A DNA stretch of 64,000 nt. It comes from Paenibacillus marchantiae (GTDB lineage: Bacteria; Bacillota; Bacilli; Paenibacillales; Paenibacillaceae). The first letter of the stretch is position 1; each line of letters begins with the position of its first letter. The translations under genes and the position numbers were made by a program. Shown one piece after another: positions 28,376 through 38,602 of this stretch. The notes under the pieces were generated by a model that did not search any database, had not been told where the DNA came from, and was given only the letters and a program-made list of their open reading frames with translations. The DNA lies in assembly GCF_028771845.1 (NCBI RefSeq), contig NZ_CP118270.1:372001-436000 (forward strand), read 5' to 3'.

Positions 28376-29701
28376 TTACATCTCTACAGATCTTTGCTCC
28401 CCCGCCGGGGCGGGTGGCAATGCTAGTGGAGCCTCAACATCAAGCTGATCTTTCCGACGTCGTGCGAACAACTTGAGACTTACGATATGAAATAGAGTTA
28501 ACGGACGCAAGCGGAGCGCCCAGGCTTCATGATTGTCCGGGGCCATGAGCACGCCAAGCTGATGATGCTCACCTTCATAGATCGCCCGTTGCATGAATTT
28601 GCTCTCACCCTGATGATTGCGTACCTCTAGCTTACAAAAGGCCGGATTCATACGCAAAGCACGATGTAATTGCTCCGGCGAATGCACCAATACGCCATTC
28701 ACCTTGTACAAGGTCTCCCCAGCCTCAATCCCCAGTTCTTCCGCGGGACTATCAGGAATGACACCCAGCACCTTCAGGCCGTGCTCAGGGTGTACAAACA
28801 GCGGGCTGCGGTTTTGCTCCTCGAAGCCACTGTACCACACCAGGAACTCATGCCCAATGAAAGCAGCCAAGGCTGCAACAAACATGAGTGGAGACCACCA
28901 TGCAGCCAAGAGACTGAGCACAAGTAGCCCTGTCCCATATAGCAGCAATCGTTTTGCGGAAATCTGGACTTTTTTCCCGGGGAGCATACTTTGCGTAACT
29001 TCTCCGAATCCCAGCATAATCGGTAACGCAACCAACATGTAGCCATTTCCTCCGCTGATCAAAGCGGTCCATGGCAATTCGGCCCCGCCCGTAACTGGAA
29101 CAAGAATCAGTAACGGAATCGGCCAGAAATGCTGCAACTGGTATCCTCCAACGAGCTTGCCGCGTTTACCTTCGAAGAGCAAAGGCGATGCCATGGATAC
29201 CCCTTGCATACGTACCATCAGTGCTTCACCGATATGTAATACTGCTGCGAGCACAAGAAGTGCAGGCATATCCAGCGCACGTAATGCTTCAGTGACACTT
29301 CCCATCCATCCTGCCGGCTGCCAGCCCGAAGCCAGATTTAAACCAAACTGCAACACGCCAAGCAAACCTGCAGCATAAGCAAAACATAAGTATCGGATAC
29401 GGAATAATGCCAGAAATAACGTAGCTGCCCATATACAGATCAGGCTGCTCAGTGTAAGATGTGCCCCAAGAAACAACGACACGATTGAGACCATTGCACC
29501 AATCACAATACCTCCAAGTACTGCACGAATGGTCTGTGTGATCGAGCTTTGCAGACGAACGTGGAACAATTTACGTTCCTGTAAGAGTTGACGATGATAA
29601 ACGAGAGTAATCAAGATTACCGCAATATAATAAAACGGCTGAATAAACAACTGCAACAATGCTTCTCCTAATGTGGTCAACCATGGCCAAGCCCATTCCA
29701 T
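28376..29701 (-). CDS. minJ: PDZ-domain polytopic membrane protein, MinJ-like
   Basis: This 441-residue protein has eight or so membrane helices (residues 1-295) and a C-terminal PDZ domain (GLKVLGVIPDSPAEELGIEAG). In B. subtilis MinJ is the topological factor that links MinD to DivIVA at the poles and septum. It lies next to ctpB and ftsEX there, as here. That synteny, length and the helix-PDZ layout support the call. A terminator separates it from ctpB, and ribosome-site spacing to the ATG is long (AGGGGTGA, about 10 bases). Confidence 0.75.
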   Translation of the reverse strand: MEWAWPWLTTLGEALLQLFIQPFYYIAVILITLVYHRQLLQERKLFHVRLQSSITQTIRAVLGGIVIGAMVSIVSLFLGAHLTLSSLICIWAATLFLALFRIRYLCFAYAAGLLGVLQFGLNLASGWQPAGWMGSVTEALRALDMPALLVLAAVLHIGEALMVRMQGVSMASPLLFEGKRGKLVGGYQLQHFWPIPLLILVPVTGGAELPWTALISGGNGYMLVALPIMLGFGEVTQSMLPGKKVQISAKRLLLYGTGLLVLSLLAAWWSPLMFVAALAAFIGHEFLVWYSGFEEQNRSPLFVHPEHGLKVLGVIPDSPAEELGIEAGETLYKVNGVLVHSPEQLHRALRMNPAFCKLEVRNHQGESKFMQRAIYEGEHHQLGVLMAPDNHEAWALRLRPLTLFHIVSLKLFARRRKDQLDVEAPLALPPAPAGEQRSVEM

Positions 29702-29734
29702 TGTGGACGGTCACCCCTCTCCTTCAGCCGGTTC

Positions 29735-29768
29735 AGAAAAAAAGAAGGCTGAAAATCAGCCTTCTTTA
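29735..29768 (-). terminator. Terminator after ctpB
   Basis: On the minus strand AAGAAGGCTGA-TTT-TCAGCCTTCTT is followed by TTTTTC. It overlaps the ctpB stop and separates it from minJ. Confidence 0.92.
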
Positions 29769-31235
29769 TGGCTTCGACACTGCGGACGAAATATCCTTTG
29801 AGACATTTTCGATCGCGCGCTTCAGCTGTGCATCATATTGAGGATTGGCAATGCGTTCAATCAGAGCCGCTTCCAGTGATTCCGCGGTTTTCTCATCAAT
29901 CTGGCCAGTTGCCTGAATGCCTTTTTGTTTCTGGAATGCTTTGACCGCTTCTTCTGTCTTCTGGTCATAGTATCCATCTACACGATCCGGCTTAAAGTCA
30001 AGTCCTCTCAGCATCGTCTGCGCACTTTTCACATCCGTGCTATTGCTGTCGTATTTCAAAGGTAATTTTTCTTTGTTGATTGGTGCCACCGAGAAGTAAT
30101 CCGGCTGGTTCACCGCAATATCCGGTTTGATCCCTTTTTCGTGAATCCAGTCTCCGTTCGGAGTCAGCCATTTCGCAATGGTGATTTTCAGCAGACTGCC
30201 ATCACCCATCTGCTTGTCATAACTCGTTTGTACGGTTCCTTTACCAAAGGAGTTTTCTCCAACCAGCGTTGCGCCTGCCGACTGTTGCAATGCACCAGCC
30301 AAAATTTCCGACGCACTCGCGCTTCCTTTGTTCATCAATACCGTAATTGGGTACGATTTACCTGATCCGTTCGATTTGCTTTGTTCCTTTTTACCGTTCT
30401 TGTCTTCGACTTGAACAATAACTTTGCCTTTCGGAACAAATTGCTCTGCAATATCAATAACGACCTGCAAAACACCACCCGGGTCATTACGAACATCAAT
30501 GATCAGGCCCTTCATGTTCTGCTTCTCCAGCTTCGCCAGTTCTTCTTTGAAGCGATCTCCTGTGTTCAGCGAGAATTGGGTGATCGTAATAACACCAACA
30601 CCGTTATCCTCCATGTGGGCGTACACCGTCTCCAGATCAATGTCATCACGTACAATGACAAAGTCAATCAGTTCGGAAGATCCGGCACGTTTAACCTGTA
30701 CCTTCGCTTCACTGCCTTTTGGACCTCTGATTTTGTTAACGGCTTTGTTCAGTTCCAAACCTTGCAGAGATTCACCATTCACGGACATGATCATGTCTTT
30801 CGCGCGAATACCCGCTTTCTCGGCAGGTGATCCTTTGATCGGTGATACCACTACGACATTCCCGTCCTGTGAGGATACCTCTGCGCCGATTCCGGTAAAT
30901 GAACCTTCAATCGACTCCTCGAACTGGGCTGCTGTTTCCTGCCCCATATAGTTGGAGTACGGATCACCAAGGGATTCCATCATGCCGTTGATCGCACCAT
31001 CAATCAGTTTGGTTTGATCCACGTCTTTATAGTAGTTGCTTGAGATCAAATCCATCGCGGTTTCAATCTTCTTCAAATCGTTCTTCTGCTGCGAACTGCC
31101 AGTAACGCTTGCGAGCAATCCTTCCCCAGGTGTCGTCTGTGCCAGGCCAGGAGAGCTCATCAGCACCAGCGTAAGCAGGCTGCCTCCGAGAAGGGCTACA
31201 ATGACAAGCAGCAGGGCCGATCTTTTCTTCATCAT
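29766..31235 (-). CDS. ctpB: S41 carboxy-terminal processing protease CtpB-like
   Basis: This 489-residue protease is counted from ATG 31235 (AAAGGCGGTGA upstream); the earlier ATG at 31277 lacks a site. An N-terminal membrane helix (LLLVIVALLGGSLLTLVLM) is followed by a PDZ domain (VVVVSPIKGSPAEKAGI), the S41 core with Ser in KGSASASEIL and Lys in SFGKGTVQT, and a C-terminal peptidoglycan-binding repeat (LRGLDFKPDRVDGYYDQ). In B. subtilis CtpB cuts SpoIVFA during sporulation. The position between ftsEX and minJ is the same there. Confidence 0.92.
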   Translation of the reverse strand: MMKKRSALLLVIVALLGGSLLTLVLMSSPGLAQTTPGEGLLASVTGSSQQKNDLKKIETAMDLISSNYYKDVDQTKLIDGAINGMMESLGDPYSNYMGQETAAQFEESIEGSFTGIGAEVSSQDGNVVVVSPIKGSPAEKAGIRAKDMIMSVNGESLQGLELNKAVNKIRGPKGSEAKVQVKRAGSSELIDFVIVRDDIDLETVYAHMEDNGVGVITITQFSLNTGDRFKEELAKLEKQNMKGLIIDVRNDPGGVLQVVIDIAEQFVPKGKVIVQVEDKNGKKEQSKSNGSGKSYPITVLMNKGSASASEILAGALQQSAGATLVGENSFGKGTVQTSYDKQMGDGSLLKITIAKWLTPNGDWIHEKGIKPDIAVNQPDYFSVAPINKEKLPLKYDSNSTDVKSAQTMLRGLDFKPDRVDGYYDQKTEEAVKAFQKQKGIQATGQIDEKTAESLEAALIERIANPQYDAQLKRAIENVSKDISSAVSKP

Positions 31236-31369
31236 CCGTTTGTCACCGCCTTTAGTATTGAAGCGTGTCAAATTCAATTGTTCCGTGAATCATTCCCTGA
31301 ACATGCCAGCTTAGTATATGCCTAGCTTGTACGGAATATGTTTGTTCCATTCCAACTGTTGGCTAAAAA

Positions 31370-32647
31370 CTACAAATAGTTAAATGGATTCACTGCTGTT
31401 CCATTATCACGTACTTCAAAATGCAAATGCGGTCCAGTGGAGTTGCCTGTACTGCCTGATTCAGCAATTATATCGCCACGGCTTACCGTGTCACCCTTGC
31501 TAACCTTAAATCCGCCTTCACGTAAATGACCGTATAGCGTCCATAATCCGCCTCCGTGGTCAACAATGACGGTGTAACCATATCCACTATACCATTCAGC
31601 CATGATGACGATCCCGCCTGAAGCGGCATGAACGGACGTTCCTTGAGCAACAGCAAAGTCTACACCTGCATGCATTTTACCTACTTCGCCCGTGATCGGG
31701 TGAATACGAGGCCCAAAACCGGAAGATACACGCGCACCTGATACTGGCATCCCAAAGATGCCGTTACCACTGGAGTATGTGCTACTACTGCTGTTGGAGC
31801 TGACCTTGGTCGGCGCCTTCGCAGCAGCCGCGGCACGTGCAGCAGCTGCTGCTTTTGCTTTGGCGGCCGCCGCCGCTTGTTGCTCACGCAATTTATTTTT
31901 CTCTTGCAGAAGGGCCGAACGCTTGCTGGCAATCTGCATCAATACATCTTCCTGTTCTTGCGTCAGCTCTTCAGACTCTTCAATTTTAGCATCATAGGAA
32001 GCGAGAAGCACTTGCTTCTCCTGTTCCTTCTCATTCAATTGGGACTTACGTTGTTTCTTCTGCGCATACAGACTCTTGGCTTCTGCATATTGCACATCGA
32101 GTTCTGCTTTTTTGTCCACGACGAGCTGCTTGTCCTTTTTGTGTTCATCCAGCAGATGCTGATCCTGATCCACAATCGTTTTCAGTGAATCGGCACGAGT
32201 CAGGAAATCAGTGAAGCTTGTGGAAGTTAACAACACATCGAGATAAGAAACGGCACCATCTGTATACATCAGCCGTACACGTGATTCAAGTAATTTCTCT
32301 CTTGCAACGATACGTTCTTCTGCAGCTTGCAGATCTTTTTTCGTTGTCCGGAGATCCTCTTCCGTATTTTCAATCTGCAAGGATACGTTTGCCAGCTCAT
32401 CACTAACCACATTGATCTGCTCCATGACGACTTTCAAGTAAGCATTGGTCTTGTTCTTGTAATGCTGGGCTTCCTTTTTGTTGCTGGCAGCCTTTTGCTG
32501 CTCCTTTTTGGCCGAAGCCGCCTTGCTCTCCAGTTGCTGAATCTGCTGATCAATGTCGCTAATGCTACTCTTGGCATATCCGTCAGAAGGCTGAAGCGTC
32601 AAACTGGCCAATAACGTTAGAGCCAGCAGCGAAGCTGTTTTTTTCAA
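31370..32647 (-). CDS. M23 peptidoglycan endopeptidase with coiled coil, FtsEX-linked
   Basis: TTG 32647 is preferred because GGGGGA lies 7 bases before it and the product then begins with a normal signal peptide (MKKTASLLALTLLASLTL). The 425 residues comprise the signal peptide, a long coiled coil at about 30-255 (EnvC/CwlO-like), an Ala/Lys-rich and Ser-rich linker, and a LytM domain. The zinc ligands are present (MHAGVDFA and HLHFEV), so it should be an active enzyme, unlike E. coli EnvC. It lies directly downstream of ftsX, and FtsEX in other bacteria regulates just such a coiled-coil hydrolase or activator. Confidence 0.88.
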   Translation of the reverse strand: MKKTASLLALTLLASLTLQPSDGYAKSSISDIDQQIQQLESKAASAKKEQQKAASNKKEAQHYKNKTNAYLKVVMEQINVVSDELANVSLQIENTEEDLRTTKKDLQAAEERIVAREKLLESRVRLMYTDGAVSYLDVLLTSTSFTDFLTRADSLKTIVDQDQHLLDEHKKDKQLVVDKKAELDVQYAEAKSLYAQKKQRKSQLNEKEQEKQVLLASYDAKIEESEELTQEQEDVLMQIASKRSALLQEKNKLREQQAAAAAKAKAAAAARAAAAAKAPTKVSSNSSSSTYSSGNGIFGMPVSGARVSSGFGPRIHPITGEVGKMHAGVDFAVAQGTSVHAASGGIVIMAEWYSGYGYTVIVDHGGGLWTLYGHLREGGFKVSKGDTVSRGDIIAESGSTGNSTGPHLHFEVRDNGTAVNPFNYL

Positions 32648-32800
32648 AATGTGATCCCCCATCCTATGAATTCACAAGAAAGCAACCTGCACAGGTGGTG
32701 AACAGCATGTTCTTTGCTTTCTTTACACTAAAGACTCCGTCTTTACTACATATCGTCAAACAGCGTTCATATATGAACCTGCTTTGCCATTCTTTTTCGA

Positions 32801-33718
32801 TTAAACGTTAAGAGACTTACGGATGGACAATGTACTTCCCAAAATACCAACCAGCACACCCAGTCCGATCAACAATGTTCCAAACAGCAGCCAAATATCA
32901 CCGAGTGGAATCAAATTAAGCATCTGCATGAATACATCCTGACCGATTGTGGCCATCAGGCGGCTGTAACCGAAGAACAGTACCGCTACCGTAATCGCCG
33001 AACCGATCAATCCAATCAATGCCCCTTCGACAAAGAAAGGCCAGCGAATGAACGTGTTGGTTGCTCCAACCAGTTTCATAATACCGATCTCCCGGCGCCG
33101 GGCCAGAATCGTTACGCGAATCGTATTCGAGATCAGGAACATGGACATTAATCCCAGTCCCCCAACAAAAATAAATCCGATATTCCGGACAAGCTTCGTA
33201 AATTTGAACAACACTTCCACTGTTTCCTTGCCGTAGTTCACTTTCATGATCGGCTTCTCCGGGTGTTTATCGTTCAATGCTTCGATTTTTTGCGCCACAA
33301 AAGTGACGGTTTCCGGTTCAATAACCTCTACTTCAATGGTCTCCGGCAGTGGATTGTTATCCACATCGAAACCGCTTAGCACATTGTCTGCACTTTCTCC
33401 GAGACGTTCACGGAACTCTTTGAGTCCCTCCTCTTTGGAGACAAAACGAATTTCACTGACTTCAGGCATCGCACTGATTTCCTGCTCCAGCGTGTTACGC
33501 AGGTTCTCATCCACGTTCAGCTCAAGAAACGTACTAATCTCGACCTGGCTGTCCACCTGGTTGGCCATGGAATTCACATTGAGCACCAGCAGCATGAACA
33601 CGCCCAGAATGAGCAGAGACACGATAATGGACATGATGGAGGCCACGGACATCCAGCCGTTGCGGAATACGTTCTTGAATCCCTCCCGTAAATGGCGCAA
33701 GAGAGTACTAAAATTCAT
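32801..33718 (-). CDS. ftsX: Cell division ABC permease FtsX
   Basis: This 305-residue membrane protein has a helix at about 22-45, an extracellular loop (about 50-170) that in homologues binds the hydrolase partner, then three helices (IGFIFVGGLGLMSMFLI; GALIGLIGSAITVAVLF; LLIGLGVLVGILGS). REIGIMKLVGAT is the FtsX/MacB coupling segment. It overlaps ftsE by 11 bp and forms an FtsE2X2 complex that transmits ATP hydrolysis to cell-wall hydrolysis. Confidence 0.95.
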   Translation of the reverse strand: MNFSTLLRHLREGFKNVFRNGWMSVASIMSIIVSLLILGVFMLLVLNVNSMANQVDSQVEISTFLELNVDENLRNTLEQEISAMPEVSEIRFVSKEEGLKEFRERLGESADNVLSGFDVDNNPLPETIEVEVIEPETVTFVAQKIEALNDKHPEKPIMKVNYGKETVEVLFKFTKLVRNIGFIFVGGLGLMSMFLISNTIRVTILARRREIGIMKLVGATNTFIRWPFFVEGALIGLIGSAITVAVLFFGYSRLMATIGQDVFMQMLNLIPLGDIWLLFGTLLIGLGVLVGILGSTLSIRKSLNV

Positions 33719-34394
33719 AACCGTATTCCCCTCTCATCTGATCCCGTACAATCTGTCCCCGTTCAATCGCAATAACCCGTTTACGCATCGTATTAACGAT
33801 ATCCTTGTTGTGGGTTGCCATGACAATGGTTGTCCCGCGGAAATTAATTTCATCCAGCAGTTGCATAATGCCCCATGACGTCTCCGGATCAAGGTTGCCC
33901 GTAGGCTCGTCCGCAATAATAACAGACGGATTGTTCACGATGGCACGTGCGATGGCAATACGCTGCTGTTCCCCACCCGACAACTGTGAAGGTTCACGAT
34001 TCGCCTTGCTGCGCAATCCAACCAGATCAAGCACTTCCATCACTCGTTTCTTAATGTGACGCTTCGGTGCTTCAATAACTTCCATGGCAAATGCCACATT
34101 CTCAAATGCCGTCATGCGTGGCAGCAACCTGAAATCCTGGAACACAACGCCGATATTCCGGCGTACGTAAGGAATTTTGCGTGGCTTTAACTTTCCGATA
34201 TTAAATCCGTTAATGGATATTTGTCCTTTGGTCGGAACTTCTTCCCTGTACATCAATTTCATAAATGTCGATTTGCCTGCGCCGGACGGACCGACGATAT
34301 AGACAAATTCATTGCGGTCGATCTTCACCGACACCCCTTGTAATGCGTGGGTACCATTGGCGTAGGTCTTCCACACGTCCTGCATTTCTATCAC
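33708..34394 (-). CDS. ftsE: Cell division ABC ATPase FtsE
   Basis: This ABC ATPase has Walker [13 protein letters not shown], signature [12 protein letters not shown], Walker [13 protein letters not shown] and switch His in MATHNKD. I choose GTG 34394: GGGAAG lies 7 bases upstream, the product then begins [10 protein letters not shown] like other FtsE proteins, and its 228 residues match B. subtilis. The alternative ATG 34430 gives 12 more residues but has no ribosome site. It is the first gene of ftsE-ftsX-M23-ctpB. Confidence 0.95.
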   Translation of the reverse strand: MIEMQDVWKTYANGTHALQGVSVKIDRNEFVYIVGPSGAGKSTFMKLMYREEVPTKGQISINGFNIGKLKPRKIPYVRRNIGVVFQDFRLLPRMTAFENVAFAMEVIEAPKRHIKKRVMEVLDLVGLRSKANREPSQLSGGEQQRIAIARAIVNNPSVIIADEPTGNLDPETSWGIMQLLDEINFRGTTIVMATHNKDIVNTMRKRVIAIERGQIVRDQMRGEYGYEF

Positions 34395-34536
34395 ATCATC
34401 ACTTCCCGTTGCATAGTTAGCCATTATCATTTCGACACAATCTTGGCATTTCCTTTAAAAAGACCTGAATTTCATCAGGGAAAATCCATTTCGTCCCTTT
34501 TTCGATGGTGAAGCATGGATTCATATGAATTTTATT

Positions 34537-34552
34537 GTAACAAATTTGTTAC
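34537..34552. promoter_or_regulatory. Perfect 16-bp palindrome in the ftsE/vanW divergent spacer
   Basis: GTAACAAATTTGTTAC lies 143 bp before ftsE and 95 bp before the VanW gene. The same half-sites, GTAACA and TGTTAC, recur at 39996-40013. Confidence 0.45.
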
Positions 34553-34646
34553 CTATTGAGTACCCGAAAGTTTTCCATCATTGGATCATATATATGGAAA
34601 GTGTTACGAAATGCGGAACAACAGAAGTACAAAGGAGCGTACGGAT

Positions 34647-36080
34647 ATGAAAAAAATACATTTGATGGTCATTGCACTGTTCTCCATCCTATTAATCGGT
34701 TCCGCGTCCTATGGATTGCTGTATATGTACGTGAACCAACCCGCCCTACCGGAAGGGGTACGTGTTGCGGAGTGGTCGGTTGAGGGCGTGAATCGCAAGG
34801 AAGTTCTACCGGCGCTGGATGAACGATTAAAACAAATGGAAGCATGGCCGATCACCCTGGAGGTTGACGATCCTACACCAAAAACAATGATGTTCACCGC
34901 CGCCCAGACAGGCGCAAGCTACAGTGCTGATGACTTCCGGACAGCTGTGCAGCAATTGGATGAAGGCAATCTGTGGGAGCGCGCGTATGCCCGATATCAT
35001 TTCATCAAGGAATGGTCTCTGAAGCTGACTTACAATTCAAAATCGTTGAAAGAGCAGCTTACCCCTGCCTGGGAAAAGGAAACCTTCGGTACACCCGCGA
35101 ACGCTGTTCGCCGCATTACCGCAAGTGACAAGGTCCAGTACATCCCGGAAAAAGGCGTCCGCCGGATCGCCTGGGATGAACTCGCGAGCCAGATGCAGGC
35201 TAAGCTGCACCGGGATTTCGCTCCACTGGACCATGATGCGAAGCCCAACCCGCTGTTGATTCAGCTGCCGTTGTATACACTGCAACCGGAAGTGACTCTC
35301 GATTCGCTGCGCCAAGAGGGAATTGACCGGAAGATCATTCAGTTCTCCACTGGCCTTGGAAACAGCAGTGCAGGCCGGATACATAACGTCAGCGCAGCAG
35401 CGCAAGCCGTTAACGGCATGATTTTGCCGCCAAATGGTACTTTTGATTATGAGAAGGTCATTAGGAAGGCCGAGGAAGACTATGGTTTCCGGGAAGCCCC
35501 GGTTATCGTGAATGGACAGCTGACCCCCGGCATTGGAGGCGGCATCTGCCAGGTATCGAGCACCGTTTACAACGCAGCCCTGTTGACCGGACTGGACATT
35601 GTAGAACGCCGCAACCACTCCCTGCCCGTCAAATATTTGCCGAAGGGGCTGGATGCCACGTTCGCCTCAGGTTCCATCAATTTTCGGTTCAAAAACAATA
35701 CCGGCAAGTCTCTACTCATTCATGCCAAAGTGGAAGGTGGAAGCTTAACCGTCAAATTTTTCGGGACCTTCCCAGAGAACGTCAGTTATGCCCTGGAATC
35801 CCGTACAATTGAGACATTAAGTGCTCCCGTCAAATATGTATCGAGTAATGTGCTGCCTGACGGCGCTCAACAGGTGCTCCAAAACGGTCAACCCGGATAT
35901 ATTGTGGAGACGCTGCGCACCAAAAAGGTAAATGGTAAAATTGTCGAATCCAAAACCATTACACGTGACACATACAAAGCCCAGAATCGCCTGATTGCCC
36001 GCTCTGGTCATACTAACCTGCCTGATCCCAAAGAGCCATCAGTTGTAGAGGATGGCATCAGCGACACGAAGCAGCCTTAA
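34647..36080 (+). CDS. VanW-family exported protein
   Basis: ATG 34647 has AAAGGAG upstream and starts a membrane anchor (HLMVIALFSILLIGSASYGL). The 477-residue protein has a peptidoglycan-binding-like region (about 50-210) followed by the VanW domain (MILPPNGTFDYEKVI; GGGICQVSSTVYNAAL; RRNHSLPVKYLP) at about 260-390, and a G5-like C-terminal part. VanW proteins occur near vancomycin-resistance genes and in many spore-formers, but no activity is established. It is divergent from ftsE. Confidence 0.85.
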   Translation: MKKIHLMVIALFSILLIGSASYGLLYMYVNQPALPEGVRVAEWSVEGVNRKEVLPALDERLKQMEAWPITLEVDDPTPKTMMFTAAQTGASYSADDFRTAVQQLDEGNLWERAYARYHFIKEWSLKLTYNSKSLKEQLTPAWEKETFGTPANAVRRITASDKVQYIPEKGVRRIAWDELASQMQAKLHRDFAPLDHDAKPNPLLIQLPLYTLQPEVTLDSLRQEGIDRKIIQFSTGLGNSSAGRIHNVSAAAQAVNGMILPPNGTFDYEKVIRKAEEDYGFREAPVIVNGQLTPGIGGGICQVSSTVYNAALLTGLDIVERRNHSLPVKYLPKGLDATFASGSINFRFKNNTGKSLLIHAKVEGGSLTVKFFGTFPENVSYALESRTIETLSAPVKYVSSNVLPDGAQQVLQNGQPGYIVETLRTKKVNGKIVESKTITRDTYKAQNRLIARSGHTNLPDPKEPSVVEDGISDTKQP

Positions 36081-36140
36081 TCTTACTTTCACATGAGTGC
36101 AAATAGATACGCTCAATTGAGCAAAAGTAATAACAAATAG

Positions 36141-36194
36141 AAAAAGACACATCTCCTGTTCCCCATTCGGGGTCCTTCGAGAGATGTGTCTTTC
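36141..36194. terminator. Bidirectional terminator between the VanW and MFS genes
   Basis: AAAGACACATCTC pairs with GAGATGTGTCTTT around a 19-base loop, with A/T tracts outside, between convergent genes. Confidence 0.9.
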
Positions 36195-36240
36195 GTTTGT
36201 TTTACAGATACATATTGTGTATTGATTAGACTGAAACCTT

Positions 36241-37800
36241 TTAATGTCCGCCTGTGTACTCTTTCTGCTCCTCACCGATAACCATCTTCTCATTACCCAT
36301 AAAGAAGGCAGCAATCAACGCGAGTGCAGCCGGGATCGCAGCCCAGGCAAAGAGTTGCACGATAGATGAAGACAACGCATGCGTAATGGTATCCAGCACC
36401 TGAGGCGGAATCGCTTTTCTCAGCTCTGGCGACAGCAGCGCATGTGGATCACTCAGATCCACTCCCTGAGGCACGCCTCCTGCTGGAGCACCAGCGCCCC
36501 CTGCTTCCGCCGCTGATCCGGCGAGGGCATCATTCATTTTGCGCGTAAATACCTGGCTCTGCACGATACCAAAGATCGTAATGCCCATCGTCATCCCAAG
36601 TGAACGCAGGAAGTTAAGTGTAGAGCTTGCTGCTCCGCGTCGTTGCGGTTCAAACGCGTTCATGGCTGCATTGCTGAGTACCGAGAATGACGCCCCGACA
36701 CCGAGACCAATCATCACCATGAATATACGTATCGTCCATAGAGATGAAGTTTCATCCAGTGTCGTCAGCAATCCAAGACCAACCACAAGCAAGGCCAGTG
36801 TAGGAATCATAATGTTGCGATACTTGATTTTGGTCATCAGTACCCCACCCATGGAAGCCGTCACAACGGACCCCAACATCATGGGCAATAACACGAGACC
36901 AGAGTTGGTCGCTTTGCCACCGAGTACCCCCTGGATGAAGATGGGAATGTACACGGATGCGGTAATAAACGCCGCACCACTGAACATGCCAATAACGTTA
37001 CTGGACCAGTACACCCGATTGCGGAACATGCCGAAGGAGATAATGGGCTCCTTGGCTCTCGTTTCTGCAAACAGGAAGAGCAGCGCTAGCACCACGAATC
37101 CGGCAAACAAACCAAGGATCTGCCATGAGCCCCAGGCATACGTTTTGCCACCCAGTTCAAGCCCGAAGATGAGACAGACTACCGCACCAATCAGTGTGAT
37201 AGCACCCAGCCAGTCAATCTGTTGGGATTGATGCTGATGAGATTCCTTGTAGAAAAATGCAATAAACACAAACGCAATCAAACCAAGCGGCAGGTTGATA
37301 TAAAATACCCATTCCCATGTCGCATACTGCGTGATGTAAGCACCCAGCAGCGGACCAAATACGCTGGATAAACCAAACACAGCTCCGAACAAACCGCCCA
37401 ATTTACCCCGTGATTCCGGTGCGACCACATCAAACATGATCGTAAAGGCAATCGGCACCAGAGCACCTGCACCAATACCTTGAATAGCTCTGTACATCGT
37501 CAGCTCAACGATTGATGTTGCCGTTCCACATAATGCGGATCCGAGCATAAATACCAGTATTCCGAAAACAAAAAACTTCTTCCGTCCGTACATGTCGGAT
37601 AACTTACCAAATATTGGCATACCGGCCATCTCGGCCACCATGTAAGCGGAGGTCACCCATACGAACTTGTCGAGCCCACCTAGCTTCCCGACAATGTCGC
37701 CCATAGCTGTTGCCACGATGGTATTGTCCATCGAAGCCATCAGTATGCTTAGCAGTAACCCTGCCAGCACCAATCCAATATTATTTTTACGTGTAGCCAT
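36241..37800 (-). CDS. MFS multidrug efflux transporter, DHA2 (14-helix) family
   Basis: This 519-residue membrane protein has about 14 helices. Motif A is GKLSDMYGRKKFF, motif B-like RAIQGIGAGALVP and motif C-like GLSSVFGPLLGAYI; the N-terminal DNTIV motif is typical of the DHA2 drug:H+ antiporters. A Gly/Ala-rich loop near residues 430-445 lies before the last helix. ATG 37800 is preferred over TTG 37809, which is too close to GGGAGAG. No regulator gene is adjacent. Confidence 0.9.
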   Translation of the reverse strand: MATRKNNIGLVLAGLLLSILMASMDNTIVATAMGDIVGKLGGLDKFVWVTSAYMVAEMAGMPIFGKLSDMYGRKKFFVFGILVFMLGSALCGTATSIVELTMYRAIQGIGAGALVPIAFTIMFDVVAPESRGKLGGLFGAVFGLSSVFGPLLGAYITQYATWEWVFYINLPLGLIAFVFIAFFYKESHQHQSQQIDWLGAITLIGAVVCLIFGLELGGKTYAWGSWQILGLFAGFVVLALLFLFAETRAKEPIISFGMFRNRVYWSSNVIGMFSGAAFITASVYIPIFIQGVLGGKATNSGLVLLPMMLGSVVTASMGGVLMTKIKYRNIMIPTLALLVVGLGLLTTLDETSSLWTIRIFMVMIGLGVGASFSVLSNAAMNAFEPQRRGAASSTLNFLRSLGMTMGITIFGIVQSQVFTRKMNDALAGSAAEAGGAGAPAGGVPQGVDLSDPHALLSPELRKAIPPQVLDTITHALSSSIVQLFAWAAIPAALALIAAFFMGNEKMVIGEEQKEYTGGH

Positions 37801-37873
37801 TCTACTCAATCTCTCCCATTCACATCCGATTCATATGACTGAATTAGTATATCCGAAAAGTTACGGCGGATAA

Positions 37874-38575
37874 TCAGTCCAAGGACCGATTGCTTTGCAC
37901 CAAAACTTCCGATTGCGGATGAATTTGCAGAGAAGAGCGGTATTCCACAGTACCAATTCGGCACCCAGGGCCAATTTTTATTTTATCTCCTCGTACAACC
38001 TCGGCCTCCGTGTTCTCAAGTTCAATTTCGTCGCCTTCGATTAGATTGGCCTTGAGAATAGACTTGTTACCAGTGAACAAACCCTCCAGCAGTTTTCCCC
38101 GCGAATTCTTTACTGATATGATGGAACCGCCCATTTCCTTGACCTCGGATGGACCCATAATTTTAAGTGTCATACTTTCGGCACTGAGCATACCCGTTAT
38201 CGTAAAACGGCCATTCAACTTCATATTCTCCACCTGACAATCGCCTGACACATGAAGCTCGCCTACTACTTTCATATGTTCAGCTTTTGCATACAGGTTA
38301 GAAGTATAATTGCCCTCCTGATCTTCGTCGCGGGCAGCAGCCCGCTCTTTCAGGGTAAGGGTTCCCGTAATTTTGATATCCGTTGATTCCAGAGATCCGT
38401 ATATGACGGATGTGCCAGTGCATTTGAATTGATCACAGATCAGATTATCATTAAATGAGGAATCCCCCACTACCTTGACCTTGCCGTACACACCGCCAGA
38501 AGAACTGCCGTCGCCGATGATGCTAATGTCATGTTTTTTATCCAATGAACCAGCAAAATGGTTATTCAAATCCAT
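37874..38575 (-). CDS. bacF: Bactofilin BacF-like polymer-forming protein
   Basis: This 233-residue beta-helical protein has repeated short strands (ISIIGDGSSSGGVYGKVKVV; VVGELHVSGDCQVENMKLNG). It ends with an acidic EGDEIELENTEAEVVRGDKI motif shared with the upstream paralogue. In B. subtilis the yhbD-yhbE-yhbF operon encodes bactofilins BacE and BacF, needed for flagellar assembly. It begins 27 bp after the BacE gene; ATG 38575 follows AAAGGGA. Confidence 0.8.
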   Translation of the reverse strand: MDLNNHFAGSLDKKHDISIIGDGSSSGGVYGKVKVVGDSSFNDNLICDQFKCTGTSVIYGSLESTDIKITGTLTLKERAAARDEDQEGNYTSNLYAKAEHMKVVGELHVSGDCQVENMKLNGRFTITGMLSAESMTLKIMGPSEVKEMGGSIISVKNSRGKLLEGLFTGNKSILKANLIEGDEIELENTEAEVVRGDKIKIGPGCRIGTVEYRSSLQIHPQSEVLVQSNRSLD

Positions 38576-38602
38576 CACATCCCTTTCTTTTCATATCAAA
38601 AT

